Assembly: GCF_000425945.1 (NCBI RefSeq)
Contig: NZ_AUEK01000006.1
Span: 310,001-374,000 of the forward strand
Source of the DNA: Candidatus Solirubrobacter pratensis
Lineage (GTDB): Bacteria > Actinomycetota > Thermoleophilia > Solirubrobacterales > Solirubrobacteraceae
Length of the DNA stretch: 64,000 nucleotides
Direction of reading: 5' to 3'
Shown here one piece after another: positions 51,842 to 60,871 of this stretch. Every line of letters begins with the position of its first letter. The stretch's first letter is position 1. The notes under the pieces were generated by a model, which saw nothing but the letters and a program-made list of their open reading frames with translations, searched no databases and was not told the DNA's origin. The position numbers and the translations under genes were made by a program.

Positions 51842-52429
51842 ATGCTGGCCAGGCTGCGATCGAGGTTGTCGTTCGCGAACGTGATCTCGCTCACCGCGCT
51901 CTTCGTGGCGCTGGGGGGCACGGGGTATGCGGCGGTGACGCTGCCGCACAACAGCGTCGGGTCGGCACAGCTCCGCCGAAACGCCGTGGGGCAGACCGAG
52001 CTGAAGACCGGTGCCGTCACGTCGCGGGCCCTGCACAACCGCTCCGTGACGCTCAGCGACATCTCGATCCCGGCGCGAACGTCCCTTCGCGGGACGACGG
52101 GACCCCAGGGTCCTGCCGGTCCTGCCGGACCTGCCGGACCGACGTTCCGCGCCGCCGTGCCATCCGGCGGATCCGTGCAGCGGGGAAACGCCGTTGGCGC
52201 CGAACACCAGGGCGGCACGAACGAGTACCGAGTGACGTTCGCGCGCGACGTGAGCAGTTGCGTTGCCACCGCGACTCTGGCCGCGGTGCCGGCGGGGGCG
52301 GGCATGGATCAACCGGTGCCGGGACGAGTCACGGTCACGCAGGACCAGCCGACGTCGGTGCTCGTGCGTACGTTCGCGGCCGATGCGAGCCCGACCGAGC
52401 AGCCGTTCAACGTGATCCTGGCCTGCTGA
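51842..52429 (+). CDS. Secreted collagen-repeat protein of the GGTGYA type
   Basis: About 195 residues from ATG 51842, with GGAGGAAGC 6 nt upstream; an ATG at 51779 is an alternative. The N-terminus LSFANVISLTALFVALGGTG followed by YAAVTLP is the marker segment of a large Thermoleophilia surface family (signal plus small helix), followed by SAQLRRNAVGQTELKTGAV, a short collagen-like GPQGPAGPAGPAGPT, and a beta domain ending FNVILAC. Function unknown; the family supports the taxonomic guess. Confidence 0.75.
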   Translation: MLARLRSRLSFANVISLTALFVALGGTGYAAVTLPHNSVGSAQLRRNAVGQTELKTGAVTSRALHNRSVTLSDISIPARTSLRGTTGPQGPAGPAGPAGPTFRAAVPSGGSVQRGNAVGAEHQGGTNEYRVTFARDVSSCVATATLAAVPAGAGMDQPVPGRVTVTQDQPTSVLVRTFAADASPTEQPFNVILAC

Positions 52430-52811
52430 CCGAAGCGCGGCGAGAGACCGTCACTCGGTCGGAGGTCGCGCCGTAGCTTGCCAACGGCGGTCTAGCGTAG
52501 GCTCGTCCGCCGAAATGTCGCTCGAAGCGGCTAGCGAAGGGTGCACGACGGCCATCCGGCGCCGCTTCGCGGGAAGACGATCAGGAGCCGTCCCAGCGCG
52601 GGACTGCTGCCTGGCGTCACCGCATGCAGCACGGCTGCATGCGGTGAGGCTCGTCGCCGCGCCGCCGCCAATCGTCCCAACAAGTAGCGCGATCGCAGGT
52701 CGTTCGGATAGTCCGCGTTTCCACGGGGCTGTCGCATACGGTCGGTCCCTCGTTCACCAGCCAACGATAGCTAAGCGGTTAGGGGCGAGAGGGCCTTCGG
52801 CGCGCCGCCCG
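52430..52811. other. Intergenic region with a large dyad
   Basis: About 380 bp without a credible gene (frames are Arg/Ala-rich with no ribosome site). It contains the perfect dyad at 52617-52647, described separately. It probably holds the 3' end of the surface-protein unit and the promoter of the following gene. Confidence 0.45.
52617..52647. promoter_or_regulatory. Perfect 14-bp inverted repeat with 3-nt loop
   Basis: TCACCGCATGCAGC (52617-52630) and GCTGCATGCGGTGA (52634-52647) are exact reverse complements separated by ACG. No U tract follows, and the core GCATGC is itself palindromic. It lies 188 bp after the surface-protein stop and 165 bp before the next start. It could be an operator, or a terminator of the upstream genes. 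Confidence 0.5.
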
Positions 52812-54107
52812 ATGCCAGTTGTCCGAGACAATGCGTGCGTGAAGGGCGGATTTCTTGGCATTGACTCCGGACCGCTGGCCGACGCGCTTGCGATTCGCGG
52901 GACTTTCACGCTGATGCGCGACTATGGGACCTGGGGCCTAAGGCAGGCCGTGCTCGTTGTCCGCGACACCGATGTAGTCGACGCCGGCACGCTCGCCGAC
53001 GCGCGCATGCAAGTCACGGGGCAGCGCGGACTGAGATACCTGAGCCACGTCGAGTTCGATCCGCCGCTTGCGATCCGCGATCTTCGCCAAGGGATTGCTG
53101 CCCGATTCCGTTCGGCGTTCGATCGAGCCATCGCATCTGAAGGAAACCTCGCGTCCGGCACATGGGACGAGGTGAAGCGCGTGCTCCTCGAACTCGCTTC
53201 GTCCGACGCCGACGCGCTTCGCGATCTCTTCGAGGGTGCCGTCCCGGACTCGCCGCCACGTCGCTTGCTTGCACTGGAGAAGGATGCAACGTCGCTGGCC
53301 GCTGAGATATTCGACGCGCGCCGAGAAGATCGACTCCTGCTGCGACGAACGTCCGCGCGTGGTGACTCGCCGTTCGTCACGGCACTGACCGGCGGGCGAG
53401 CGTATGAGGACCCAGTCGTTGACTTCGATGCCCGTCGCGTTCCGGGGATGGAGGGAATCGAGAATCCGAACGGCGTCGCGAAGTTCCAGCGCGGTAACGA
53501 GCTGCTCGTCGTCTGCAACGTGAACAAGAAGCCCCTCGAGGCGACGCTCGGTGCCGACCTCATCTACTACAACGAGCCGTTGGAGTCCTTCGTACTAGTC
53601 CAGTACAAGATGCTCCAGGAAAGCGGGAGCGGGGAGCCGATGTATCGACCTGACGCGCAGCTGAGGGACGAGATCGACCGCATGCTGAAGGTCCCGATCG
53701 GAGCATTCAACGGTGATCCGCTCTCGTGGCGTCTGCACCCGTCGGCGTGCTTCTTGAAGCTCTGCGATCCGCCGAAGCAGAACACATCGCCCGAGCAGCT
53801 GTTGCGCGGAATGTACCTCCCGCTCGCCTACCTCGACGTGATCGAGAAGTCGAAGCATCAAGGAAAAGGGCCACGAAAAGGCACGGTCCTCGGAACAGAC
53901 ACCGTGACGCGATTCCTGACCAATGGTCTCTTCGTAAAACTCGTGCGAGGAGGATGGATCGGTTCCTACGCCGCTACGTCGGCAGATCTTCGGAATATCG
54001 TCCACGCGCAGTACGACGCTGACCACTCGGTCACCGTGGCCGCCCAACGCACCATTTCGGCGTGGGGATTGCCCGAGCTGCGAGCTCGACCTTCAAAGCG
54101 AGTCTGA
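52812..54107 (+). CDS. Unknown protein with a possible PD-(D/E)xK (QxK) nuclease core
   Basis: About 431 residues from ATG 52812 (MPVVRDNACVKGGFLGID); GTG 52839 is an alternative. No family is recognised. In the middle, NELLVVCNVNKKPLEATLGA is followed by DLIYYNEPLESFVLVQYKML: an Asp, a spacer and a QxK triad on adjacent strands, the arrangement of Mrr-like PD-(D/E)xK nucleases. The rest is mixed alpha/beta; the C-terminus ends SVTVAAQRTISAWGLPE. There is no signal peptide. It stands alone on the plus strand among other unknown genes, so it may be a restriction or defence cargo gene. The nuclease idea rests on one motif. Confidence 0.5.
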   Translation: MPVVRDNACVKGGFLGIDSGPLADALAIRGTFTLMRDYGTWGLRQAVLVVRDTDVVDAGTLADARMQVTGQRGLRYLSHVEFDPPLAIRDLRQGIAARFRSAFDRAIASEGNLASGTWDEVKRVLLELASSDADALRDLFEGAVPDSPPRRLLALEKDATSLAAEIFDARREDRLLLRRTSARGDSPFVTALTGGRAYEDPVVDFDARRVPGMEGIENPNGVAKFQRGNELLVVCNVNKKPLEATLGADLIYYNEPLESFVLVQYKMLQESGSGEPMYRPDAQLRDEIDRMLKVPIGAFNGDPLSWRLHPSACFLKLCDPPKQNTSPEQLLRGMYLPLAYLDVIEKSKHQGKGPRKGTVLGTDTVTRFLTNGLFVKLVRGGWIGSYAATSADLRNIVHAQYDADHSVTVAAQRTISAWGLPELRARPSKRV

Positions 54108-54342
54108 CCGCTCTACCGCCGGCTCGGCGTTGGGGGGATCGACACGTCTCGGCGCTCGCGGGCGTCACCGAGGACGGCATCGTCGGTAGGAAGTGTGCGG
54201 CCGAGGCACGCGAACGTCGCGACGCGGCCGCTCGAGGCCGTACGTTGGGACGCTTCTCGCACACCGAGTAGAGCCGATCTCGACCGCTCGGGCGAGCAGG
54301 ACGCCGAGCACAGGGGTCCGCGGGTCGCGGCGATCACTGCCT

Positions 54343-55299
54343 TCAGCGATCCGGGGCGTCATGCGGCTCGCCGAGCGCCAGCCCAGACTCCGACGGCTCG
54401 ACTGCCAGCAGCACGTCGTGCCCGGTGCGCTGGCTCTGCAGATACACGGTCCTGACCGGCAAGTAGGCCATCGCGGCGAGAATCAGCTGCAGCCCGGGAG
54501 GCGTCTGGGAGTCGGACATCTCGTGCGCCTCGTAGTGCGAAAGCGGCAACGGGTCGAACGATGCGACTAGGACCTCAAGGCTGGCCGCGAGGAACGCGAA
54601 CGCCTGAGCAGCCCGTCGGCGCGTGCCGTAGCCGAGCACGCGCCCATGGAGCACCCCGTGCCTGCTGGGGAGATCGTCGAGGGTGGTCGCGTCGACTGGC
54701 TCGGTCATCAACTCGCGCACGACGAGGAAGAACGCTTCCTCGGTCGCCACCATCGTCTTGGACTGGGTGACTATGTCGACGAACTGCCGCACCGCGGCAC
54801 CGTCATTGCTTTCCCGCACCGGTCGCCGGCTGAATAGCCGCTTGAACGCCACCTCCCCCGCGGCGGCACGGTCCTGATAGAGCCCGTCGAGCTGGGAGTA
54901 AACGAGCAGCACCGCTTCCTCATAGGACCCCTCGGAGAAGCGGTCGCTAGCGCGCTCCAGCAGTTCCTTGCGGCGCCAGCCGATGTCGCGCTGATCCGGC
55001 GCGTAGAGCCATGGCACGACAGAGCAGATCGCCTTTCGCATCGCGGCATCGCTCCAGGCGTCCTCGAGGATCGCCGCCGCGCCGACGCGGTCCGGGAGCG
55101 CCTCGGCGGCTGCCTTGTGCTGCTCGGGGGCGAGCATGATCCCGTACGTGGAGATTGCCCAACCGCCGGCCCCCAACGGGATCAGGCGGCGGAACACCTT
55201 CGCTGTCTCAGCGAGCCGGTCGAAGTAAGTGGCCATCGCGGCGAGCACGCCGCCGAAGACCTCGCCCGCGCGCCGCAACCATTCTCCCGAAAGGGACAT
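54343..55299 (-). CDS. Unknown protein (about 318 aa)
   Basis: From ATG 55299 (MSLSGEWLRRAGEVFGG), chosen because the frame upstream conflicts with the next gene; no good ribosome site. The chain has a hydrophobic N-terminal half (FRRLIPLGAGGWAISTYGIM) that may touch the membrane, then soluble helical sequence (SYEEAVLLVYSQLDGLYQDR, RQFVDIVTQSKTMVATEEAF, RAAQAFAFLAASLEVLVASF). Parts such as LLVYSQLDGLYQD and GVLHGRVLGYGTRR recall proteins of accessory regions that pair with nucleases, but no family is assigned. It lies downstream of the HNH-type gene on the same strand. Confidence 0.55.
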   Translation of the reverse strand: MSLSGEWLRRAGEVFGGVLAAMATYFDRLAETAKVFRRLIPLGAGGWAISTYGIMLAPEQHKAAAEALPDRVGAAAILEDAWSDAAMRKAICSVVPWLYAPDQRDIGWRRKELLERASDRFSEGSYEEAVLLVYSQLDGLYQDRAAAGEVAFKRLFSRRPVRESNDGAAVRQFVDIVTQSKTMVATEEAFFLVVRELMTEPVDATTLDDLPSRHGVLHGRVLGYGTRRRAAQAFAFLAASLEVLVASFDPLPLSHYEAHEMSDSQTPPGLQLILAAMAYLPVRTVYLQSQRTGHDVLLAVEPSESGLALGEPHDAPDR

Positions 55300-55400
55300 A
55301 GGTGAAGCATCGTGGCACGCCCGGCGCGCGCTCGGACCGGAGCGTCCGGGAACACGCGACGGGCCGTGAGGTTCGAGTCCCGCGCGGACCAGCGGCGCAG

Positions 55401-56480
55401 CTAATGACCGAATCGAGGTGTTCCGGGCAGACTCAAGCCCGGCGGTGGCGACCCTTCGCCTCGGTGCATGTCGCGGGTCGAGCGCGCTTCGAGGAACTTC
55501 GCGAGCCCTTCGTAGGGTGCCGGACCGGCGTCGGGCGCGTAGTGGGGACGATGTGTTCGGAACGACAAATCCTCCATGAAAGGACCCGAGGTCAACGTGT
55601 TCACGCCGTCGCGAATCCGGAATGAGGGGTCGAGCGTCCGTCGGACGACATCGCAGACGAGATTCACGGCGCGAGTCAACTCGTATGCAAGGTCTTCGAC
55701 GAGCGCGGACCAATAGTCGTACATCTCGTCGAGAGCCGCGAAATCCGGCTCACCTTGTCCCCAATAAGACGGGTCGTTGTAGAAACGAGCGATCCCGACG
55801 AGCCCGGTCTCGCGTAGGTGCGCGTGTGGGTAGCGGTCCAGGACGTTAAGCAGGTCCTGAACAACGACTCGAAGGTTTTCGAACGCGCGCTCGAGGTCTG
55901 GGTTGGTGCGCGGCCATACTCGTGTGAAAAGCCAGTGGCCAGCGCTACGCAGGTCGTCGAAGTGCTTGATATCCATGCGCGGGTGGCCGTCCGCCACCAG
56001 CGGGCCAACCCGCCGCTCCCAATCGTCGAGGCCGATTCGGTCTTCCCACTCGTCGACGATAGCCGCATAGGCCAACTCGGCAGCCGCGTCTCGACGGTCC
56101 TGAGGTGAGCGGCGCTCGTTCATCGCTGCCTCGTGAGCCCGCTTGATCTCAACTACCCGAGCGACCCCATGCCCCTGTTTTGGGTCGTCGATGATCCGCG
56201 AGTGCCTGAGGCACATCAACACGAGATTCGAGAATCCATGACGATTCTCGATCAGCTCCCGGAACTGTTCGCGTTCCTCCACGGTAAGCGACGAGACAGA
56301 TCTGGCGACCTGAGGATCATCGTTTCGGGCAATGATGTGGCATTCGTGTCCTACGTCGGTGAAGTCCTGCTCATCACCTGTTGCCTCCATCAGGATCTCC
56401 CCACAATCGGGAAAGGCGCAGATTCCGAGCGAGGCGAACCACAATCGCCGACGCGTACGGATCGATATATCCGCTGGCAT
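55401..56480 (-). CDS. HNH-type protein, unknown C-terminal domain
   Basis: 359 residues. The N-terminal 110 residues have the layout of HNH-like accessory-region proteins: a Cys pair in LWFASLGICAFPDCGEILM, then FTDVGHECHIIARNDDPQ and SNLVLMCLRHSRIID, giving the CxxxxC...H...N...H order. The C-terminal part (AAAELAYAAIVDEWEDRIGL, AFENLRVVVQDLLNVLDRY, VEDLAYELTRAVNLVCDVV) is helical and unknown. The likely role is nucleic acid cleavage in defence or as element cargo; cofactor residues are inferred, not proven. The next gene on the strand starts about 100 bp downstream. Confidence 0.6.
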   Translation of the reverse strand: MPADISIRTRRRLWFASLGICAFPDCGEILMEATGDEQDFTDVGHECHIIARNDDPQVARSVSSLTVEEREQFRELIENRHGFSNLVLMCLRHSRIIDDPKQGHGVARVVEIKRAHEAAMNERRSPQDRRDAAAELAYAAIVDEWEDRIGLDDWERRVGPLVADGHPRMDIKHFDDLRSAGHWLFTRVWPRTNPDLERAFENLRVVVQDLLNVLDRYPHAHLRETGLVGIARFYNDPSYWGQGEPDFAALDEMYDYWSALVEDLAYELTRAVNLVCDVVRRTLDPSFRIRDGVNTLTSGPFMEDLSFRTHRPHYAPDAGPAPYEGLAKFLEARSTRDMHRGEGSPPPGLSLPGTPRFGH

Positions 56481-56874
56481 GCAGCCAATAATGACGTCGT
56501 CGAAGCCACTCGGAAGACGCTGAAGCCGCCCGGGACTCCCAGCGGCAGCGGAAGCAATCGCTGGGAGCGATCGCGCTGATCCGCCTATCTCGCTCGCTGA
56601 CGTCGAACTGGTGGTCGCGGAGCCCGTCCGCTGCGTCGCTCGCTAGCTATCTCCCCGGCCGTCGAACATAGTGCGATCGAAGGCGTTCCTGTTCGACGGA
56701 CCGGGCGCAGTAGCGCGTCCAATCTCCCGCGACATGTGCAGCAATGCCGAAGGCAACCGCAGGCAACGAATCGGATCCCGGTCTCGCCCTGATCAGGCTT
56801 CGTAGCCGTCTCCCTCAAGAGGATTCGGCCGGCGGGCGGGATCGTGTGCCGTCCGACGTTGGTGCGAACCTGTA
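56481..56874. other. Divergent intergenic region
   Basis: About 390 bp between the divergent HNH-type gene and the next plus-strand gene. Frames here are short and Arg-rich. No clear promoter, tRNA or repeat was found. Confidence 0.4.
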
Positions 56875-58269
56875 GTGGTGTCGAAATCTCGCTTCGACGA
56901 CGAGCCCGATGAGCGGCCGGGCCGCGACCGCACCAGACGCCGCCGTTCCGCAGGACTCCGTCGCGAGATCGCGGCGTTCGATCCCGCGCTTGTGTTGGAC
57001 GACGCGCGTCGCGACCGAGTTAGGCACAGCACGTCGCGCCCGCGGGCCGACGCGCCGCGAAACGCCTACGTGGAACGAGCACTGACGCAGCGGCTCGAAG
57101 GTGCCGAGTACCACGTTGAGTTCCGCGACGACGATCTGTACGTGGACGGCGTACCCGTCGGCACCGACACCCGGCTCAAGCTGGCTCGCCTCCGCGGGCG
57201 CGCCGACTGGGCCCGCGACGACGCGGCCTTCGCTCGTCTCGTCGAGGCGATGTTGCCCGATATCCTGCTGCGACAGGTGCGCAATCACGCTCGCGCGTGG
57301 GACGCCGCCGCGGTGGTCGAATCACCGGAGAACGGAGACGGCTTTTCGATCCGGCGCCGTGGCCTTGCGGTCGCCCAGGTCAGAGCCGGGAGCTTCATCA
57401 CTGCTGACGGCCGCCGTCACAACGGCCAATACTGGGCGTGTGGCAAGCACTGGAATGCCGCGCTTAGCCTGTTGCCTCCTGGAGTTGCTCGCCCACAGAC
57501 CCCACCGTTGGCGCCGCAGACGCCGACGCCTCCGGCGGAGCGAGTCGCGCGGACGCCGCGACCAGTTCCAAGGCCGGCCGCCCGGCGAGTGGCCACGCCG
57601 AGCGTGCCCCCGCCTCAGCGTCGGATTGATCCCGAGCCTGCGCGCTGGGAGCGTTGGCCCGGCGACGCAAGCCCGAAGCTAACTGCGATCGCAGTTGCGG
57701 CGTCCGGGTCGCTGCGCGACGAGCGTGTCCGGGTCGACGAATTCGCGGCAGTCATCGACTGCCGGGACGGGCACGTTCTCACGTTCGAGCCGCTGCGGCG
57801 GCGCAGGCGATCCGGAGTCCTGGAGCTCCCGTACGACCTCCGAACGCCAGGCGGCACAATGTGGGGGCACGTCTACCTGAAGAGCTCGGCTACGCCGTTG
57901 GCCATCCACGTCGCGCACCGCGACGAGGCCGTTCAGTTGATCGACGCCTGGGCGCTCATGCTCCAGGTAGCCGAAGCGCGTTACTGCAGCGACCCTGACG
58001 TGCCTCCGCACGAGAACCCCGGCGGATTCATTCCCGACGGGTCGACGCGCGAGCTCCGCCGGCACTGGGTATCGGCCCACCGCGTACGGCTTCCGGCGGG
58101 GCGGCGCCCGGGCGTTGATGCGATCAAGGCGGCGGAGGCGTTCGACATCGACCTACCGGACGGCTTCACGTGGCGCTCCGGCCACTTCCGGGGCCTCGAA
58201 GGGTCCGATGCTGAGCCGATGATGAGGTACGCATGGCATCGCCCGCCGGTCGATCCCGAGGCGCAGTAG
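56875..58269 (+). CDS. Unknown two-part protein upstream of the Abi gene
   Basis: 464 residues from GTG 56875. The N-terminal third is very basic (RRRRSAGLRREIAAF), followed by a beta/alpha region (LEGAEYHVEFRDDDLYVDGV) and FITADGRRHNGQYWACGKHW. A Pro/Ala-rich linker (PQTPPLAPQTPTPPAERVAR) connects to a C-terminal domain (FAAVIDCRDGHVLTFEPLRR, MWGHVYLKSSATPLAIHVAH, YAWHRPPVDPEAQ). No family is recognised. It ends 17 bp before the Abi_C gene start, so the two are likely one unit, but a role in conjugation is also possible because it precedes the transfer genes. Confidence 0.6.
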   Translation: MVSKSRFDDEPDERPGRDRTRRRRSAGLRREIAAFDPALVLDDARRDRVRHSTSRPRADAPRNAYVERALTQRLEGAEYHVEFRDDDLYVDGVPVGTDTRLKLARLRGRADWARDDAAFARLVEAMLPDILLRQVRNHARAWDAAAVVESPENGDGFSIRRRGLAVAQVRAGSFITADGRRHNGQYWACGKHWNAALSLLPPGVARPQTPPLAPQTPTPPAERVARTPRPVPRPAARRVATPSVPPPQRRIDPEPARWERWPGDASPKLTAIAVAASGSLRDERVRVDEFAAVIDCRDGHVLTFEPLRRRRRSGVLELPYDLRTPGGTMWGHVYLKSSATPLAIHVAHRDEAVQLIDAWALMLQVAEARYCSDPDVPPHENPGGFIPDGSTRELRRHWVSAHRVRLPAGRRPGVDAIKAAEAFDIDLPDGFTWRSGHFRGLEGSDAEPMMRYAWHRPPVDPEAQ

Positions 58270-58286
58270 ACGGTTAGGTGCCCCTA

Positions 58287-59099
58287 ATGGCGCCTCGCAT
58301 CCCCGCACTTACGCCCGAGGTCGTCCACGCGATCGAACCCTTGGCGAGTCAGCACAGCCCAGTCAGCCACGACCAGCTAGGTCGTCTGATCGCTGATGTC
58401 AACTTGTCCAACTCGGATCCCGGGCCATCAGATGGCAAGGTCAAACGGATTCGGAGTGTCATGCATTACGCGCTTGAGAACGACCGGACGGCGGGCGCCA
58501 AACTGGCGAGTCGTCTCATCGCAGCAGTTCGTGCCTCCGGCGGGTTCCGATCAGCGAGCACGACCTACATCGGCGCGACAGCGTTTGAGAACCTCCGTGA
58601 CGCGTATCGCGTCAGCAACTACGAACTCGATGAAGACGGAGAATTGAGGCCGAGGCTTCTTGAGCACGTGCCCTCTACTGAACAGCAGGCCGTGCTCAAG
58701 AACTACGTGCGTCGCATCCAGCAGGGCGCGACCGACGCTGCTCTCGTCACCGGCACGGGCAAGGATCTTTTGGAAGCGACGGCCCGCCATGTGCTGCACG
58801 AGAGAGGCCACTCGTATGGAGGACATGACTTTCCGGGCACGCTCTTTCATGCGTTCGCTGCGAAGAACCTGAGCACGCCACCAAAGTCTGTGATCGACGC
58901 CGTCAACGCCGAACTAAGCAAGGACGCGAGAGAGCGCCTCCAGCAAATGCTCTACCTCCTAGGGTGCGCCGTAAATCGCCTGCGGAACGACCAAGGAACG
59001 GGACACGGCCGAGCGTTCAAACCGACCGTTACGGACGAGGAGGCGAGACTCGCCGCGCAGGCGATGGCGCTTATCAGCGAGGCTCTCTTGTCTCGGTGA
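58287..59099 (+). CDS. Abortive-infection family protein (Abi_C)
   Basis: About 270 residues from ATG 58287 (GTG 58278 is possible). The C-terminal domain is the Abi_C type: ALVTGTGKDLLEATARHVLH in the middle and CAVNRLRNDQGTGHGRAFK near the end, which carry the conserved Gly-Lys-Asp and RNxxGTGHGR motifs. The N-terminal part (YIGATAFENLRDAYRVSNYE) is variable. Proteins of this family are linked to phage-induced cell death or growth arrest, possibly through RNA cleavage (the R...H motif is HEPN-like). It lies 17 bp after the upstream gene and is probably a cargo defence gene. Confidence 0.75.
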   Translation: MAPRIPALTPEVVHAIEPLASQHSPVSHDQLGRLIADVNLSNSDPGPSDGKVKRIRSVMHYALENDRTAGAKLASRLIAAVRASGGFRSASTTYIGATAFENLRDAYRVSNYELDEDGELRPRLLEHVPSTEQQAVLKNYVRRIQQGATDAALVTGTGKDLLEATARHVLHERGHSYGGHDFPGTLFHAFAAKNLSTPPKSVIDAVNAELSKDARERLQQMLYLLGCAVNRLRNDQGTGHGRAFKPTVTDEEARLAAQAMALISEALLSR

Positions 59100-59370
59100 C
59101 CGGCGTCAGTCGGCGAGCGGCGCTGCCAGCTCGCCGTTTCAGGCCGGCGAGCGCGCCCCTTGTCGACGATGCCAGCACCCTCGCCGGATGGCCCGCGCGT
59201 TGCTCCTGTTCGCGCAGGGCCAAGAGTGGATCACGCCGGTCTTCTCGAGCGGGTTGCCAATGGCGACGAGTAGCGCCGCGCACGCCGACGAGACGCAGCG
59301 AGCGCGGCTTCCCATCTGCCCAGCGGTGACGTAGGGGTCATCTTTCCGATTCGCCTCGCTATGGCGGGCG

Positions 59371-59835
59371 ATGGGAGAGACAACCTCACTCGCCGAGCCT
59401 CGCGACCGGGCGCTGTTCGTCGCAATCGCGGCCCTTCCCGAGCCAACGGTCGCGCACTCGCCCTCTGACCGCCGGCCGCGGCGAACGGTCAGCGCCGCGC
59501 TGATCGCGGTCGCCGTTCTGTGGTTCGCATTCGCGACGTTTCCGAGCGGTTCCCGCGAACTGCCGACACCGCACCGCGCGGCGAAGTCGCGTCTCTCCGC
59601 ACAGCCCGGAGCGACTCCACGCCCTGCTGTGACGCGCGCCCGTGCGCGACGCCCCGCGCGAGTCAGGCGAGTCCGACACACCCGTCGTGGTCCCGCGCGC
59701 AAGAACCAGCGACCGCAGCTTCGTCGAGTCGTCCCGGGGCCTGCGGCGGCGACACCGGCAGCGCCTCCCGCACCGATGCCTCGTCCGCGTCCGGTGGCCA
59801 CGCCGACTCCCGGGATGCAGGCGGAGTTCTTCTGA
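59371..59835 (+). CDS. Single-pass Pro/Arg-rich membrane protein of the transfer region
   Basis: 154 residues from ATG 59371. One membrane segment (VSAALIAVAVLWFAFATFPS, about 41-60) is followed by a very basic, then Pro/Ala-rich tail (RRVVPGPAAATPAAPPAPMP) that would be extracytoplasmic. The stop overlaps the ATG of the lytic transglycosylase gene (TGATG). No family is recognised; it could be a surface or envelope-spanning accessory protein of the conjugation machine. Confidence 0.6.
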   Translation: MGETTSLAEPRDRALFVAIAALPEPTVAHSPSDRRPRRTVSAALIAVAVLWFAFATFPSGSRELPTPHRAAKSRLSAQPGATPRPAVTRARARRPARVRRVRHTRRGPARKNQRPQLRRVVPGPAAATPAAPPAPMPRPRPVATPTPGMQAEFF

Positions 59836-60848
59836 TGTCACGCGCGCACGGACCGTCCGCCCCGCGGTTGCTGCTTCCTGCCGCGGTCCTCCTTCTCCTC
59901 GCCGCTGCCTCCATCGGCGCGGGACTCCTGGGTGCCGTCACCAGTTCAGCGACCGACTCGGGACCAACGACAGTGCCCGACATTCCGGCGGACTATCTGA
60001 ACGCCTACAAGACGGCCGCCGTGCGCTACGAGCTCGGTGAACACGGATGGTCGTACCTCGCAGCGATCGGCAAGATCGAGAGCGATCACGGCCGCTCGAC
60101 GGCTCCGGGCGTCCACGCGGGCCAGAACGCGTACGGGTGCTGCGCGGGCCCGATGCAGATCCACAACGGGTTCGGCAGCGGCGGTGGCACCTGGGGCGCG
60201 TATCGCGTGGATGGAAACGACGACGGTCGCGAGGACATCTACGACCCGGCAGACGCGGTCGCCACGGCCGCGCGTTACCTCGTGGCGTCAGGAGCGCCGA
60301 ACGATTGGCGGCGTGCGATCTTCGCCTACAACCACGCCGACTGGTACGTCGACCAGGTCCTCCAGCAGGCCGCCGTGTACCGCGATTCGAGCGGACCGAG
60401 CACGATGCCCGTCGTCGCCGGCGAGGGCTGGCTCGTCGCCGTTCCGGGAAGCAACGGCGAGCGGTGCGATGCGCGGATCGTCCCCGACGTGCTCGCGCTG
60501 CTGAGCAGGTTCGGACTTCGCCTGAGCGCCTGTTACGGCGGCGCGCCTCACGCCACCGACGGCGAGCATCCTCTGGGTCTCGCCACCGACCTCGTGCCGG
60601 TCGATGGCGACTGGGGCCGCACGCTGACCGCTGCGCGCGCATTCGGATGGTCGCCGGAGTGCGCGGCAGCAGGCTGCCCGGGTCGTGGGCCATTCCGCGT
60701 CGTTCTCTACAACGGCTATCCCGGCCACGGAGACCCGGCGCACACGTCGACGCCACACCTTCACCTCTCCTGGCAGCACGCCCTAGCCGAGCCGTTCACG
60801 CGGGCGCGCTGGGTCCGCGTGCTCATCCCACCCGACTCACCCCGATGA
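59835..60848 (+). CDS. Secreted lytic transglycosylase with peptidase-like C-terminus
   Basis: 337 residues from ATG 59835. Signal or anchor (LLLPAAVLLLLAAASIGAGL). An SLT/MltB-like muramidase domain (YLAAIGKIESDHGRSTAPGV, catalytic Glu in KIESDHGRS; YGCCAGPMQIHNGFG; YDPADAVATAARYLVASGA; IFAYNHADWYVDQVL). The C-terminal part has ACYGGAPHATDGEHPLGLAT and LHLSWQHALAE, a His/Asp pattern like M15-type D,D-carboxypeptidase folds. This is the wall-opening enzyme of a Gram-positive type IV secretion system. The following gene starts after a GAGGAGG site. Confidence 0.8.
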   Translation: MSRAHGPSAPRLLLPAAVLLLLAAASIGAGLLGAVTSSATDSGPTTVPDIPADYLNAYKTAAVRYELGEHGWSYLAAIGKIESDHGRSTAPGVHAGQNAYGCCAGPMQIHNGFGSGGGTWGAYRVDGNDDGREDIYDPADAVATAARYLVASGAPNDWRRAIFAYNHADWYVDQVLQQAAVYRDSSGPSTMPVVAGEGWLVAVPGSNGERCDARIVPDVLALLSRFGLRLSACYGGAPHATDGEHPLGLATDLVPVDGDWGRTLTAARAFGWSPECAAAGCPGRGPFRVVLYNGYPGHGDPAHTSTPHLHLSWQHALAEPFTRARWVRVLIPPDSPR

Positions 60849-60871
60849 CCCCCGCTCGAGGAGGACCGTCT

